DNA of 64,000 nucleotides, from the NCBI RefSeq assembly GCF_900880625.1, contig NZ_CAAHFB010000001.1:248001-312000 (forward strand). Reading direction: 5' to 3'. This stretch comes from Halorhabdus rudnickae (GTDB lineage Archaea; Halobacteriota; Halobacteria; Halobacteriales; Haloarculaceae). Shown piece by piece: positions 1 to 8,968 of the stretch (its first letter is position 1; the number at the start of each line of letters is the position of its first letter). Under the pieces are notes generated by a model that saw nothing but the letters and a program-made list of their open reading frames with translations, had not been told where the DNA came from and ran no database searches. Both the position numbers and the translations under genes were made by a program.

Positions 1-529
1 AGATGTACCCGGTATCGTAAGGGACCGCCCTGCCGCGCGGATCGGCCTGGAGTTCCGGTTTGATGGATCCAGCGCGCTTGAGGTCGGGCGCGGCGAACAG
101 CGACCCCTCGAGTTCCTGATCGGCCCTGACGAGTTCGCTCGTGTTCAACCCGACGTAAGCGTCTACGTCAAGCGGGGCTCCCTGCTGGCGCCGGAGGATG
201 TACTGGTTGAGCCCGCTCTCCGGGGTGACGAACTCGACTGTCACGCCGTCGTGAGCCGACTCGAAGGCCGATTTCAGCCAGTTCCCGGCGGTGTCCTCCC
301 CGGTGAACGACGAGTACGTCGCTATCCGGAGTGTCTGCTCGGTGGGCGTGGATCCGGTGGTCGTCCCCGTTTGGGTTGTGGTGTCCGTTTCGGTCGCCGT
401 CTCCGTCTCGGTATCGGATTCCGGTGACGACCCCGCGTCGGTCTGTTCTGCATCCGTACAGCCGGCCAGCGCCGTCGCACCGACGGCACCGACTCCGGCC
501 GCTCGAAGGAACGTGCGTCGTTTCACCAC
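1..529 (-). CDS. Thiamine-type ABC transporter substrate-binding lipoprotein (N-terminal part; runs off the window)
   Basis: The reverse strand reads from a GTG pair (529 or 526) into VKRRTFLRAAGVGAVG and then a lipobox ending LAGC, so this is a twin-arginine-type lipoprotein anchored outside the cytoplasmic membrane. A Ser/Thr/Glu-rich linker follows, then a solute-binding fold with LRIATYSSFTGEDTAGNW, FESAHDGVTVEFV and LDVDAYVGLNTSELVRAD. The last motif fits the TbpA/ThiB branch of iron/thiamine-binding proteins, so thiamine or a phosphate ester is the likely ligand; an iron-type ligand is less likely. No ATG is in frame near the signal, so a GTG start is inferred. The protein continues beyond base 1, where the permease and ATPase genes would be expected. 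Confidence 0.8.
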   Translation of the reverse strand, partial: MVKRRTFLRAAGVGAVGATALAGCTDAEQTDAGSSPESDTETETATETDTTTQTGTTTGSTPTEQTLRIATYSSFTGEDTAGNWLKSAFESAHDGVTVEFVTPESGLNQYILRRQQGAPLDVDAYVGLNTSELVRADQELEGSLFAAPDLKRAGSIKPELQADPRGRAVPYDTGYI

Positions 530-675
530 CAGGTGGTTTGACTCGGTGGTGATGTCCCTTGCGGTTTCGGCCGGGAACACCGCTGTTCGATCGTCGAGAA
601 CCCGACTCGGCTGCGCCACTGGGGACAAGCGACGCACGGAGCAAACACGCGGTCACATCGTCTGTCGGCTACAAA

Positions 676-2325
676 TCAGAGTCGCTTGCTCACGTACGGC
701 CCGTCCTGGCGATAGCCCAGTTGTTCGCGGTAGTATTCCCGCGCACCGATCCCGCTGAGGACGGCGATCTTCCCGTAGCCAGCGTCAACGGCCAGTTCCT
801 CGGCTCGCTCGATCAACTGCTGGCCGTAGCCCTGGTGTTGCCAGTCGTCGCCTGCTTCCCCGATGGGAATCTCGCTACCGTAGACGTGCAACTCCCGAAC
901 GACGGCGGCGTCCTCAAGTTCGGGACGGACGACCTGCCCGGGGAAGCGCAGCCGCGAGAAGCCGACCAGCAGGTCCCGGTCGCGGTCCTCGAAGCTGATG
1001 AAGTGCTCTGTGCCGCCCGCAACGTCGTATCGTTCGACGTCCAGGGTCACGTCTTCGGGCTCCTCGTCGCTGTGACCGACTTCCCGACAGCGGATGCACG
1101 AACATGACTCGCCGCGAGATTCCATGCGCTGTCGAGCGAGTTGCCGCAGGTTTGACTTCTGCACCCCGGCCTCGATCAGGGGGGCCGGAATGTCACGCTG
1201 GACGCGCTGGAGACGAGTGTATTCGGGAATATCCGGTTTGACGTCGGCGACGAGTTCGGCAGCTTCCTCGCTGGTCAGGGGTTCGAATTCCTCCCGACGG
1301 TGCATGTCGTAGGTGACAGTCCCGCCGACGACGAGCGTGGGATAGATCTTCAGGTAGTCCGGCCGCCATTCGGGGCGCTCGAACAGTCGCCGGAAGTCTT
1401 CTCGGACCATTTCTGCGGACATTCCGGGCTGGCCGGGCATCATGTGGAAGCCGACCTTGAAGCCCGCATCGCGCAGGCGACGGTTGGCCTCGATGCTGGC
1501 GTCGACGCCGTGGCCCCGATGCATCTCGCGGTTGATCGACTCGAAGGTGGTCTGGACGCCGACCTCGACTTTCGTCCCGCCGAGCCGGAGCATGCGGTCG
1601 ACCTGCTCGGGCCCACACCAGTCGGGTTTGGTCTCGAAGGTCGTCGCGACGTTACGGATCGATCCGGTCTCGTTCTCGGCGATGACGTCCTCCAGGTAGC
1701 GAAAGTCGTACTCTGTGGGATCCTGCGCGAAGCTCTCGGTTTCAGAGGGATGGGGATCACAGTCGGGATCGTATTCGTTCATCGCCTGGATGGCCCGCTT
1801 GACGAACCACTCCTGGTAGTCGTGGCTCCGGGCGGTCATCGTCCCACCCATCAGGATGAGTTCGACTTTCCCGATCGGGTGACCGATCTGCCTGAGTTGG
1901 TGGAGCCGGAGGGTGACTTGCCCGTAGGGGTCGTAGTCGTTCTGGACGCCCCTGGCGGCTGCGGGTTCTTGGCCAGTGTAACTCTGTGAACTCTCGAACT
2001 CCGAGTCGGGACCCCCCGGACAGTACAGACACTTCCCGTGTGGACAGTTCTCGGGGGAAGTCATGATCGCGACCGGCGAGACACCCGATGCCGTCCGCAT
2101 CGGTTTCCGTCGGACGACGGCCGCCAGCTCTTCACGGCGACCGTCGGGCGCACGGTCGAGCAGATCAGAATTCTTCGGAACTTTTGGCGCACCGTACTCC
2201 GAACAGACTTCGCGCTTTGCGGCCTCCAGACCGTCCCGGTCGAGGTCGCCCTCGAGGATGCGCTCGATCAACTCGGCGCAGGCTCGTTCGAAGGCGTCGG
2301 TCGCATCCGTGGCGTCAACACTCAT
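676..2325 (-). CDS. elp3: Elp3-type tRNA uridine(34) acetyltransferase / radical SAM protein
   Basis: The product (549 aa) has the full Elp3 architecture. An N-terminal helical part precedes a radical SAM domain with the cluster motif CPHGKCLYCPGG near residue 97, then conserved EVGVQTTFESINREMHRGH and GFKVGFHMMPGQPGMS segments. A Cys-rich insert (CSCIRCREVG) and a C-terminal GNAT acetyltransferase domain (HQGYGQQLIERAEELA) follow. Elp3 attaches a carboxymethyl-type group to uridine at wobble position 34 using acetyl-CoA and SAM; archaea have it without the other Elongator subunits. It starts at ATG 2325, which leaves 83 bases to the next gene upstream on the same strand. Confidence 0.95.
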   Translation of the reverse strand: MSVDATDATDAFERACAELIERILEGDLDRDGLEAAKREVCSEYGAPKVPKNSDLLDRAPDGRREELAAVVRRKPMRTASGVSPVAIMTSPENCPHGKCLYCPGGPDSEFESSQSYTGQEPAAARGVQNDYDPYGQVTLRLHQLRQIGHPIGKVELILMGGTMTARSHDYQEWFVKRAIQAMNEYDPDCDPHPSETESFAQDPTEYDFRYLEDVIAENETGSIRNVATTFETKPDWCGPEQVDRMLRLGGTKVEVGVQTTFESINREMHRGHGVDASIEANRRLRDAGFKVGFHMMPGQPGMSAEMVREDFRRLFERPEWRPDYLKIYPTLVVGGTVTYDMHRREEFEPLTSEEAAELVADVKPDIPEYTRLQRVQRDIPAPLIEAGVQKSNLRQLARQRMESRGESCSCIRCREVGHSDEEPEDVTLDVERYDVAGGTEHFISFEDRDRDLLVGFSRLRFPGQVVRPELEDAAVVRELHVYGSEIPIGEAGDDWQHQGYGQQLIERAEELAVDAGYGKIAVLSGIGAREYYREQLGYRQDGPYVSKRL

Positions 2326-2408
2326 CAGGTTGTTCCAAATCGCCGTCTCGGGCGAATAAGCGTGTCGTTCGGGGCAGCGTGGGCCAATACGGGGCTCCGC
2401 GTCAGACC

Positions 2409-4583
2409 TTACAGCGACGCGGCGAGTGCGTCGAGGACGGCCTCGCGGACGCTCTCGCGCTGTCCGGCGAGGAACTCGATGCGGTGGCTACGCGTGCTCA
2501 GCGCTTCGAGGTCTGCACCTTCGACCGCCTGGTCGGCTGACGACGCCAACTCACGGACGTCCACACTGTGCTCGCTCCGGACGTGGAGTTCGTCGGCGCC
2601 GAGTCCGACGATCGCGTCCAGTTCCTCGCCCAGTCGGCGATAGAGTTCGTCGAGCAACAGTGTCGCCGGCGGGAAGTCATAGCCGTGAGTGAATTGCTCG
2701 AGATCGAGGACGCCGATGGTCGTGCCGTCGACAGTACGGCGCTCGAGGTTCGCCTCGGCGGTCGCAACCGCCACGTCGACGTTCTCGCGGAACTGCTCGC
2801 TGACGTGGCTGGCCAGTCCACGGACGTCCTCGGCTGTCGCATCCTGTTCGCCGAACAGCAGATCCGTGACGAGTTCGCGCTTGTCCTCGTAGGACTGATA
2901 GTACGCCCCGAGGGCGATCGCCTCGCGGATCTCGTCGATGGCCGTCTCGTCGAATCCGGCGTCTGCGGCCGCTTCAGCGTATGCATCTGGGATCGTCCCC
3001 CAGTAGCTCACCGCAGGAAGGTGGACGAGATCGTCACGGACGTCCGTAGCGACGTGGGCGGCGACTGTCGCCGCCAGTGCTGTCGCCGTCGGACCGCGTG
3101 TCGTCCCGTCGGCAGTGGCGATCGTCGTCGCCTCGGCGGTCGGCGCGAGTGCCGTCTCGACGACGTCGGCGATCGCTGGCTCGACGACCGTGTCGATCAC
3201 GATCCGCGGGACGTCATAGACGTCCAGCAGTTCGAACCCATCGGCGGATTCTTCGGTCCCACCGGCGGCGGCGAACACGAGAAGTGGGAGCTTCTCGTCG
3301 TGGCGCTCACGATCGGAGAGCATCCGCGTGACATCGGTGGTCGCGTCGTCGAGGCCGTAGACGTCGCCCTCGATCGGCCGACGGTCGATGTAATGATACT
3401 CGGCGTCGTCGCGGTCGTGGCGCTCGCGAACCAGCGGGAGGACAGCCCGCTCGATCGCCGCGCCGCCGACGTAGCCGTCGGCCGTGGCGCTGTGGCGGAC
3501 GATCACCGGGCGATCCTCCATGACGGCCCGGCGGATCTCTTCGACGACGTCTGCGATCGTCTCGCTCTCGGCTGCAACTGCCTCGTCAGCGACCAGCGGC
3601 TCGATCTCCTCGGGGCGAGCCCGGCTCCGGATCGCCGCTTCGATCCCTTCGAGAACGCGTCCGCGTTCGTCGTCTTCCAACAACGTCAGCTCCTCGGTCT
3701 CGACCTGGAGGTCGCCGCGTCGTTCCCGGACCTCGCCGTCGATCTCGACGACTGCATCCTCGCCGACGCTCGGATACGCGCGGACGCCGGCCTCGACGAA
3801 CGCCGCACAGTCGACCGTCCCGGTGCCGTCCCGGAGCTCGAAGACCGTCGGGCCGCTGGTCTGACGGGCGACGACGATCTCCCCCGTCACGCGGACGGTC
3901 TCGCCGATCCAGTCGTCGAGATCGTCGACGTCGACTGTCGGCGGCTCCGGCTCCCGATCGGCCCTGGTCTCGTCAACGGGGCCATCAGTTCCGGCAGCTT
4001 CCGTTTCTGGGGTCGACTCCGTATCGCCGACAGAGCCGACCGTCGCACCCGAGTCCGAGCCCGTGCGGACCGACCCGGTTGTCTGTCGATCGGCTGTCTC
4101 GGTCGTCGTCTCGTCGGTTTCGTCACTCCCGGACGCTTCAGCTGCCTCGTCGTCGGCTGAGGTCGACTCGTCCGCGGTTTCGGTGCTCTCGTCGGTCTCC
4201 TCGGGGAGTAACTCGTGGTCTTCGTCCGGGTCGTCGATCAATACGCCGCGGAACTCCTCGTCGGCCTGGCGGATCGACCAGCTGAGGTCGACGTTGCCGT
4301 TGTCCCGGACGTTCGTGACGCGGACGTAGACCGTATCGCCCGGTTGCCAATCGAGACTTTCGAGGCGGCTATCCAGTTCACTCTGGTGGAGCAATCCAGT
4401 CACTTCGTCACCGATGTCGACGAACACGCCGAACTCCGCGAACCCGTCCACCGAACCGCGGTAGTACCGCCCCGGTGTGAGTTGTTCGGGGGAGTCCCCG
4501 CGGAACTCGAAGACTGCGTCTTCTTCGTGGACGTCGCAGATGTGCCCGTCGACAGACGTACCGCAAATGATACACGAACCCAT
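2409..4583 (-). CDS. DHH-family RecJ-like phosphoesterase with zinc-finger, S1 and OB domains
   Basis: The start at ATG 4583 is chosen because the product then opens with a small zinc-binding motif (MGSCIICGTSVDGHICDVH) and a TATA element lies about 26 bases upstream; an open extension to 4760 would remove both. The 724-residue protein has an S1 domain (residues about 35-105, YYRGSVDGFAEFGVFVDIGD), a low-complexity Ser/Thr/Asp/Glu linker (about 115-215), an OB fold (about 230-305, VRVTGEIVVARQTSGPTVF) and a DHH-like domain whose first motif reads HSATADGYVGGAAIERAV. This matches the archaeal RecJ-like COG1107 group, expected to act on single-stranded DNA or RNA. The exact substrate is not known. 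It overlaps nothing and is separated from the Yip1 gene by 73 bases. Confidence 0.88.
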   Translation of the reverse strand: MGSCIICGTSVDGHICDVHEEDAVFEFRGDSPEQLTPGRYYRGSVDGFAEFGVFVDIGDEVTGLLHQSELDSRLESLDWQPGDTVYVRVTNVRDNGNVDLSWSIRQADEEFRGVLIDDPDEDHELLPEETDESTETADESTSADDEAAEASGSDETDETTTETADRQTTGSVRTGSDSGATVGSVGDTESTPETEAAGTDGPVDETRADREPEPPTVDVDDLDDWIGETVRVTGEIVVARQTSGPTVFELRDGTGTVDCAAFVEAGVRAYPSVGEDAVVEIDGEVRERRGDLQVETEELTLLEDDERGRVLEGIEAAIRSRARPEEIEPLVADEAVAAESETIADVVEEIRRAVMEDRPVIVRHSATADGYVGGAAIERAVLPLVRERHDRDDAEYHYIDRRPIEGDVYGLDDATTDVTRMLSDRERHDEKLPLLVFAAAGGTEESADGFELLDVYDVPRIVIDTVVEPAIADVVETALAPTAEATTIATADGTTRGPTATALAATVAAHVATDVRDDLVHLPAVSYWGTIPDAYAEAAADAGFDETAIDEIREAIALGAYYQSYEDKRELVTDLLFGEQDATAEDVRGLASHVSEQFRENVDVAVATAEANLERRTVDGTTIGVLDLEQFTHGYDFPPATLLLDELYRRLGEELDAIVGLGADELHVRSEHSVDVRELASSADQAVEGADLEALSTRSHRIEFLAGQRESVREAVLDALAASL

Positions 4584-4606
4584 TAAGTCAAGCAAACGGG
4601 TCCCGC

Positions 4607-4613
4607 CTAAAAC
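4607..4613 (-). promoter_or_regulatory. TATA element of the DHH gene
   Basis: On the minus strand CGTTTTAGGC lies about 26 bases before ATG 4583, the spacing for a leaderless haloarchaeal transcript that starts at or next to the A of the start codon. It supports the shorter start chosen for the gene. Confidence 0.5.
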
Positions 4614-4656
4614 GGTTGTCGAATCGTCGCTGCCAGAGTTTGGCCGCCCCGGCGAC

Positions 4657-5241
4657 TCACAGGAGCATGCCAGCGGCCTCGAACCCGCGGAACGCGACGC
4701 CGTATAGCAGTGTCGCTGGAATCGCCCCGGTGATCGCCCCTCGGGGGTAGTCAATCTCATGCACCGCCGAGATGCCGATCATCAGCAACGCCGACGCGTA
4801 GATCGCACAGATCACCCTGATAGCGGGAACGGGGACTCCGGCGAACACGCACGGCGCGGTCGCGTACGCGAGCACCTGTACGGTCTCACTCACGCCGGCT
4901 CGCTCCTCTGTGACCGGCCACAGGAGCACTGTCTGAAGGGCAGCGAGCAAGTGTAAGCCAACGGGCGCGACTAGCACGACCGTCGCCAGTAGAACGAACG
5001 CGGCTGTCGCCGTCGGCTGGCCGCCGAGTACGGGTGTTGCACCTGGGACGAGGGCGTACCGACTCGCCTCTTCGAGGCCGACAACGAGAGTCAGAAAGAC
5101 TAGTCCTGGTGCCTGATCTCCGGGTGCCACGGCCGAACGGAAGAACTGACGAGGGGCAACCAGGACCGATAGCCACGCACGGGCGAGTCCTACCGGACCG
5201 CGTGTCCGTCCGCTGCCGGCGGGCTCGACCCATTGAGTCAC
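4657..5241 (-). CDS. Yip1-domain integral membrane protein
   Basis: This 194-residue protein begins TQWVEPAGSGRTRGPVGLARAW and then LVAPRQFFRSAVAPGDQAPG, a lead-in typical of haloarchaeal Yip1-family membrane proteins, followed by four or five hydrophobic segments. The GTG at 5241 is preferred to the ATG at 5328 because the extra 29 residues are polar and the family signature begins right at the GTG. The role is unknown; Yip1 homologues in eukaryotes work in membrane traffic, but nothing here supports that job. It lies upstream of the DHH gene on the same strand and could be co-transcribed. Confidence 0.75.
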   Translation of the reverse strand: MTQWVEPAGSGRTRGPVGLARAWLSVLVAPRQFFRSAVAPGDQAPGLVFLTLVVGLEEASRYALVPGATPVLGGQPTATAAFVLLATVVLVAPVGLHLLAALQTVLLWPVTEERAGVSETVQVLAYATAPCVFAGVPVPAIRVICAIYASALLMIGISAVHEIDYPRGAITGAIPATLLYGVAFRGFEAAGMLL

Positions 5242-5314
5242 GCTCGGCAGTTTGCGTGCCGACGGTTTGTCGGTTTGGATAGCGGCCACCCATGTTGAAA
5301 CAGCGGGAGAAATC

Positions 5315-5893
5315 TCAGTCGTCGGCACCGACGTTTTCGCCGCTCTCGAAGGACGTGGGATCCGGTTCGATGTGGGCGTACTGGACGGCTTCGCTGCCGA
5401 GGACTTCGATCATCTCACGGAGGTCGTTGTCGACGAGTTTTCCGTCCTCGTAGGCGCTCGAGGCACGCGGGATCGCCACCTGGTGGGGGATGACCCAGGC
5501 GTCGAGCGAGCGCCCGACCGTCCGGAGTTGTTCGAGGGCACTAATCGGGAAGCGCCCGCCTGCAACCGCGAGCAGCCCGATCGTCGTGTGCTCGAACTCG
5601 TCGAACCCACAGTAGTCCAGGGCGTTTTTCAGCGGTGCGCTGAACGAGCCGTGATAGATTGGTGTCCCGAGGAGGACAGCATCGGCTGCGCGAACGCGTT
5701 CGCGAATCGCGTCCGCGTCGCCCGCGTCGTCTTCGTCAGCATGGTACATCGGCAACTCCCAGTCCCGGAGGTCCAGCAGTTCGGTGCTCGCACCAGTGTC
5801 GGCGGCAGCGTCCAGTGCAATATGGAGTGATTTGCGCGTGTAGCTGTCGTTTCCCAGACTGCCACAGATCGCAACGACATGGGTCTCGGACAT
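5315..5893 (-). CDS. NADPH-dependent FMN reductase family flavoprotein
   Basis: The 192-residue product opens with VVAICGSLGNDSYTRKSL, the phosphate-binding loop of flavodoxin-like FMN reductases, and has LLGTPIYHGSFSAPLKNALD in the middle, the segment that packs on the flavin ring. It probably reduces free or bound FMN, or acts as a quinone or azo reductase, in the cytoplasm. ATG 5893 is used because the flavodoxin strand starts four residues later; an open extension to 6127 runs into the response regulator gene and has no family match. Confidence 0.88.
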   Translation of the reverse strand: MSETHVVAICGSLGNDSYTRKSLHIALDAAADTGASTELLDLRDWELPMYHADEDDAGDADAIRERVRAADAVLLGTPIYHGSFSAPLKNALDYCGFDEFEHTTIGLLAVAGGRFPISALEQLRTVGRSLDAWVIPHQVAIPRASSAYEDGKLVDNDLREMIEVLGSEAVQYAHIEPDPTSFESGENVGADD

Positions 5894-5930
5894 ACCGTGT
5901 CCACACTGGCGCGTGCGTGAAAGGGTTGTC

Positions 5931-6506
5931 TCACCTGCTCGCGCGCTCGATACCGTCGAAGGCGTCGAGGAGATCCGTCGCCTCTCCGAGTAGTCTACGC
6001 GCACGTCCTTCCAGCCGGCGCGACCGTTCCTGCCTGCGTTGATAGGCTTCGTGGGACTCCCGCTGTTCGGCCGGGAGTTCGGCCGCGATAATCTGGCGTT
6101 TGGCTTCGACGCTGAAGTACTCTCCAAGGGTCGCGTACCCGAGGATGGTGCACTGCTGGGTCACTACCGTCTGGACGTCCTCGCGGTCGACCGGCTTGCA
6201 GAGGTAGTCGTCGAACGGCATGTCGAGAATGTCGAAGTCCGGATCGATCGCCGTTACCATGATGACCCGCCCGGCGAAGTCCATCTCCGCGAGTTCCGCA
6301 AGGACGTCGTCACCGGACATGCCGGGCATATGACGATCGAGTAGCACGATGTCGATATCGCGACTTCGGGCCGCCTCCAGGGCCGCTTGGCCGTCGTATG
6401 CGGTCTCGACCTCACAGAGTCCGCGCAGGCGGAGCGCGTAGGCGTCCGCAACCTCCCGCTCGTCGTCCACGACCAGCGCCTGCGGGAGGTCTTCAGTGTT
6501 TCCCAT
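5931..6506 (-). CDS. Response regulator with HalX output domain
   Basis: The 191-residue protein has a receiver domain with the acidic pair DDE near the start (ALVVDDEREVADAY), the phosphoacceptor Asp in DIVLLDRHMPGMSGDD (about residue 56), a Thr in IMVTAID and a Lys in DYLCKPVDRE. A C-terminal HalX helical domain (about 130-190, EAYQRRQERSRRLEGRARRL) is found almost only in haloarchaea. There is no DNA-binding domain, so output is probably by protein contact. No kinase is in the same operon. Histidine kinase genes start about 0.8 kb away in the opposite direction, and one of them could be the partner. Confidence 0.92.
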   Translation of the reverse strand: MGNTEDLPQALVVDDEREVADAYALRLRGLCEVETAYDGQAALEAARSRDIDIVLLDRHMPGMSGDDVLAELAEMDFAGRVIMVTAIDPDFDILDMPFDDYLCKPVDREDVQTVVTQQCTILGYATLGEYFSVEAKRQIIAAELPAEQRESHEAYQRRQERSRRLEGRARRLLGEATDLLDAFDGIERASR

Positions 6507-6712
6507 CGATCATTCGTTTTCGGTGGCCGTCCATAAAATACCGGTCCTTCAGGCAGTCCGGACGGCATTTCCACCGACAGCGACACCGAAACCCAACGAT
6601 CCACAACCGGTGTCGATCAGCGGAGTCTGCATAACTAGAGTCTCTCGTCCGTCTCCCCCTCGATAGCTAGCTGTCATCGATACCACTCGGGAACCTCTTT
6701 CTCGATGTACGG

Positions 6713-7144
6713 ATGTCGAGCGAACCAGTCCGGCCCCGAGTTGGCCCCGACCCACCAGCAGCGACGCCGACAGTGGCGCATGGAGACGATAAATGGCACC
6801 ACGAGGATCCGACGACGCTACTCGAAGCGCTCGGCGACGAATACACAAGGGCTGCCTTCAAGGCCGTGCTTGACCGAGCCCGGAGCGGTCGAGAGGTCGC
6901 GGCAGTGACCGATATGTCTCCGCCGACGGCATTCCGACGGCTCAACGTACTCGTCGATCTCGGCCTGCTTGAGACTGAACTCCGTATCGATGCTGACGGC
7001 GGCCACCATCACAAAGTTTACCGTGCCGTCGTCGGCTCGTTTTCCGTGAGTATCGAGGAGGGTGAGGTCGATGTCGTCATCGAGCCCGATCTCCCAGTCG
7101 GACCTCGATTCGAACAGCCGGCCGCCGCCCCGGCGGACGACTGA
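6713..7144 (+). CDS. Winged-helix transcriptional regulator
   Basis: The 143-residue protein has a disordered N-terminus and an ArsR-like winged helix at about 33-105 (LLEALGDEYTRAAFKAVLD, then MSPPTAFRRLNVLVDLGLLE as the recognition-helix segment). It has a wing with GGHHHKVYR and a C-terminal beta strand pair. It is a clear paralogue of the protein at 18,195-18,674. The signal it senses is unknown; GGHHH could be a metal site but DGHHRK in the paralogue keeps only part of it. It lies just before the kinase pair and may form a unit with it, separated by 165 bases. Confidence 0.82.
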   Translation: MSSEPVRPRVGPDPPAATPTVAHGDDKWHHEDPTTLLEALGDEYTRAAFKAVLDRARSGREVAAVTDMSPPTAFRRLNVLVDLGLLETELRIDADGGHHHKVYRAVVGSFSVSIEEGEVDVVIEPDLPVGPRFEQPAAAPADD

Positions 7145-7309
7145 GGGTTCGCTTCGCATAGCCCCACGAACCCCCGTATCTAAGTGCCATGGCTGTCCAG
7201 GGAGACACAAAGTCAGGCCATCGCAGGCGATGACGGATGTCGCCCAATCCGTAGCCCTCTTGACGCCGACACCGCCGGACCGACGCACCGCTTCATTCGA
7301 GCACGAACC

Positions 7310-8968
7310 ATGGTCTCTCATACCACACTTCGCCTCGGGATAACCGCGTTTGCGGGCATCGTAGCCGTCGCGCTCGTGGCGATCCTTCTTCGACACCGCG
7401 AGCGAGCCAGTGCCCGGTCACTGCTGGGCGTCGGGGTGGTCACAGCGGTTGGATCTTTCCTGCACCTGTTGGTCGCCGATCTTACGCCGCCGAACGCGGC
7501 GCTTGCGGTGACCGGCTGGGACCTCGAGACGACGGCCTGGGTTATGGTCGGGACGACCGTCGTAGTGATCGCTGACGGACTGTGGGTACTGTTTGCTTTT
7601 CGTTACGCCGGTCGCTCCCGGTGCGTCATTCAGGCGACTGCCGCGACCGTGGCGACGATCTCACTCGGTGCCGTCTCGATCACAGCGGTCGCACTCGGGG
7701 GGCCGACGACGCTTGCCTTGCAGCTGTTGACGGTGGCGTTCCTCCTGGTGGGATTTCTGGTGACCATCGGTGTGTTCTTGCTCGTGTGGACGTCGATCGG
7801 TCAGGGGGCAGCCCCGCTCCAGGGGCCACTGGTGTTGTCTGCTGGCGCGATTGTATTGCTGTCCGGAAGTTTCGTCGCGCAGCTCTTCGAGCGGCCGGTA
7901 CTCCTCCCGGCGTTCTCGTCGCTCGCGAGTGGACTCTTCCTCGTTGCCGTCGTCCGCTATCCGGTCTTCGAGATGCCGGCGGCCGCACGAGTTCTGGGCC
8001 GAGATCGAGTCGTCGACGAACTGGCCGATGGCATCCTGATCGCCGACCGACGCGGACAGTTGCGGGACCTCAATCCCGCTGCAGAACAGTTGTTCGACAT
8101 CTCCCGGGCGTCGGTTCTGGGCCAGCCGATTGGATCGCTCTTTCCCACCACCGTCGACCCCAGTGTGCTAACGGGGCAAGCAGAACCGCTCCGGGTCGAG
8201 TTGGCTGACGGGACGGCGCTATCTGTGACCGCCGACCACGTCACCGATGGTCGGAACCGGATTGTTGGCTCGCTCGTGCGTTGTACTGACGTGACCGACC
8301 GGCAGCGGCGGGAGGAACAGCTGACGCTGCTCAGTCGATTCGTCGTTGAAGTGATCCGCGGGCGCATGGCTGGAGTGGCCGATGAGGCCGAGACATACAC
8401 GGCCGACTCGGTGTCGGGTGAGCCTGCCGAAGTTGCGGATCACCTCTGGAAGCGGACGACCAACCTGACCGCCCTCGTCGCCCAGACGCGGTCGATCGAA
8501 CAGGCCATCGCCGAGAACGGGATCCGCTCAGAGCAGCGACTCGATGCCGGGTCTGTCCTTCGAGAGCTCCGCGATGCTATCGCAACTGGATCAGGACGAC
8601 AGATCGAGATCGACGATCCCGGCACCCCCATCGAGACGACGATCAGCCCGGAACTGCTGGACGCATTGCTCGAACCAGTGCTCGAAGACGCCTGTGCCCA
8701 CGCCGAGGCACGCGTCGAAATAGCCGTCGACCGCGACAGACCGACGATCCGGATCGCCGACGATCGGGCAACTCTCGACGACTGTAGGGACCATGGACGC
8801 GACGCCGATCTTCCGCTGGCCGTCACGCGTCTGGCGCTCGAACAACTCGATGGCTCTCTCTCCGTCGAGTGGCCCCCAGAGGGACGACGCACGGTCATCG
8901 TTCGACTCCCGACGCGTGTCACGCCCGAACCGGGACGGGCACTGATTGAGAGAGGTGACGAACAGTGA
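7310..8968 (+). CDS. Membrane sensor with PAS domain and degenerate histidine-kinase region (pseudokinase)
   Basis: ATG 7310 starts a 552-residue protein. It has seven or eight hydrophobic segments (about 1-225), a PAS domain (about 240-350, LADGILIADRRGQLRDLNPAAEQLF) and a region collinear with a kinase core. At the H-box, where family members read LNRVIRHNLRND, this protein has LLSRFVVEVIRGRMAG without the His. The N-box has LEDACAHA with Asp for Asn, and the glycine-rich ATP loops are absent (RIADDRATLDD, ADLPLAVTRLALEQLDG). It should neither autophosphorylate nor bind ATP normally. Its stop overlaps the next start (GTGA), so it is translationally coupled to an intact kinase of the same design and is best read as its sensor or regulatory partner. 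Confidence 0.85.
   Translation: MVSHTTLRLGITAFAGIVAVALVAILLRHRERASARSLLGVGVVTAVGSFLHLLVADLTPPNAALAVTGWDLETTAWVMVGTTVVVIADGLWVLFAFRYAGRSRCVIQATAATVATISLGAVSITAVALGGPTTLALQLLTVAFLLVGFLVTIGVFLLVWTSIGQGAAPLQGPLVLSAGAIVLLSGSFVAQLFERPVLLPAFSSLASGLFLVAVVRYPVFEMPAAARVLGRDRVVDELADGILIADRRGQLRDLNPAAEQLFDISRASVLGQPIGSLFPTTVDPSVLTGQAEPLRVELADGTALSVTADHVTDGRNRIVGSLVRCTDVTDRQRREEQLTLLSRFVVEVIRGRMAGVADEAETYTADSVSGEPAEVADHLWKRTTNLTALVAQTRSIEQAIAENGIRSEQRLDAGSVLRELRDAIATGSGRQIEIDDPGTPIETTISPELLDALLEPVLEDACAHAEARVEIAVDRDRPTIRIADDRATLDDCRDHGRDADLPLAVTRLALEQLDGSLSVEWPPEGRRTVIVRLPTRVTPEPGRALIERGDEQ

Noticed and set aside
1279-1296. GGTTCGAATTCC, like a tRNA T-loop.
   Set aside because: It lies inside the Elp3 coding region and no acceptor or anticodon stem can be paired around it.
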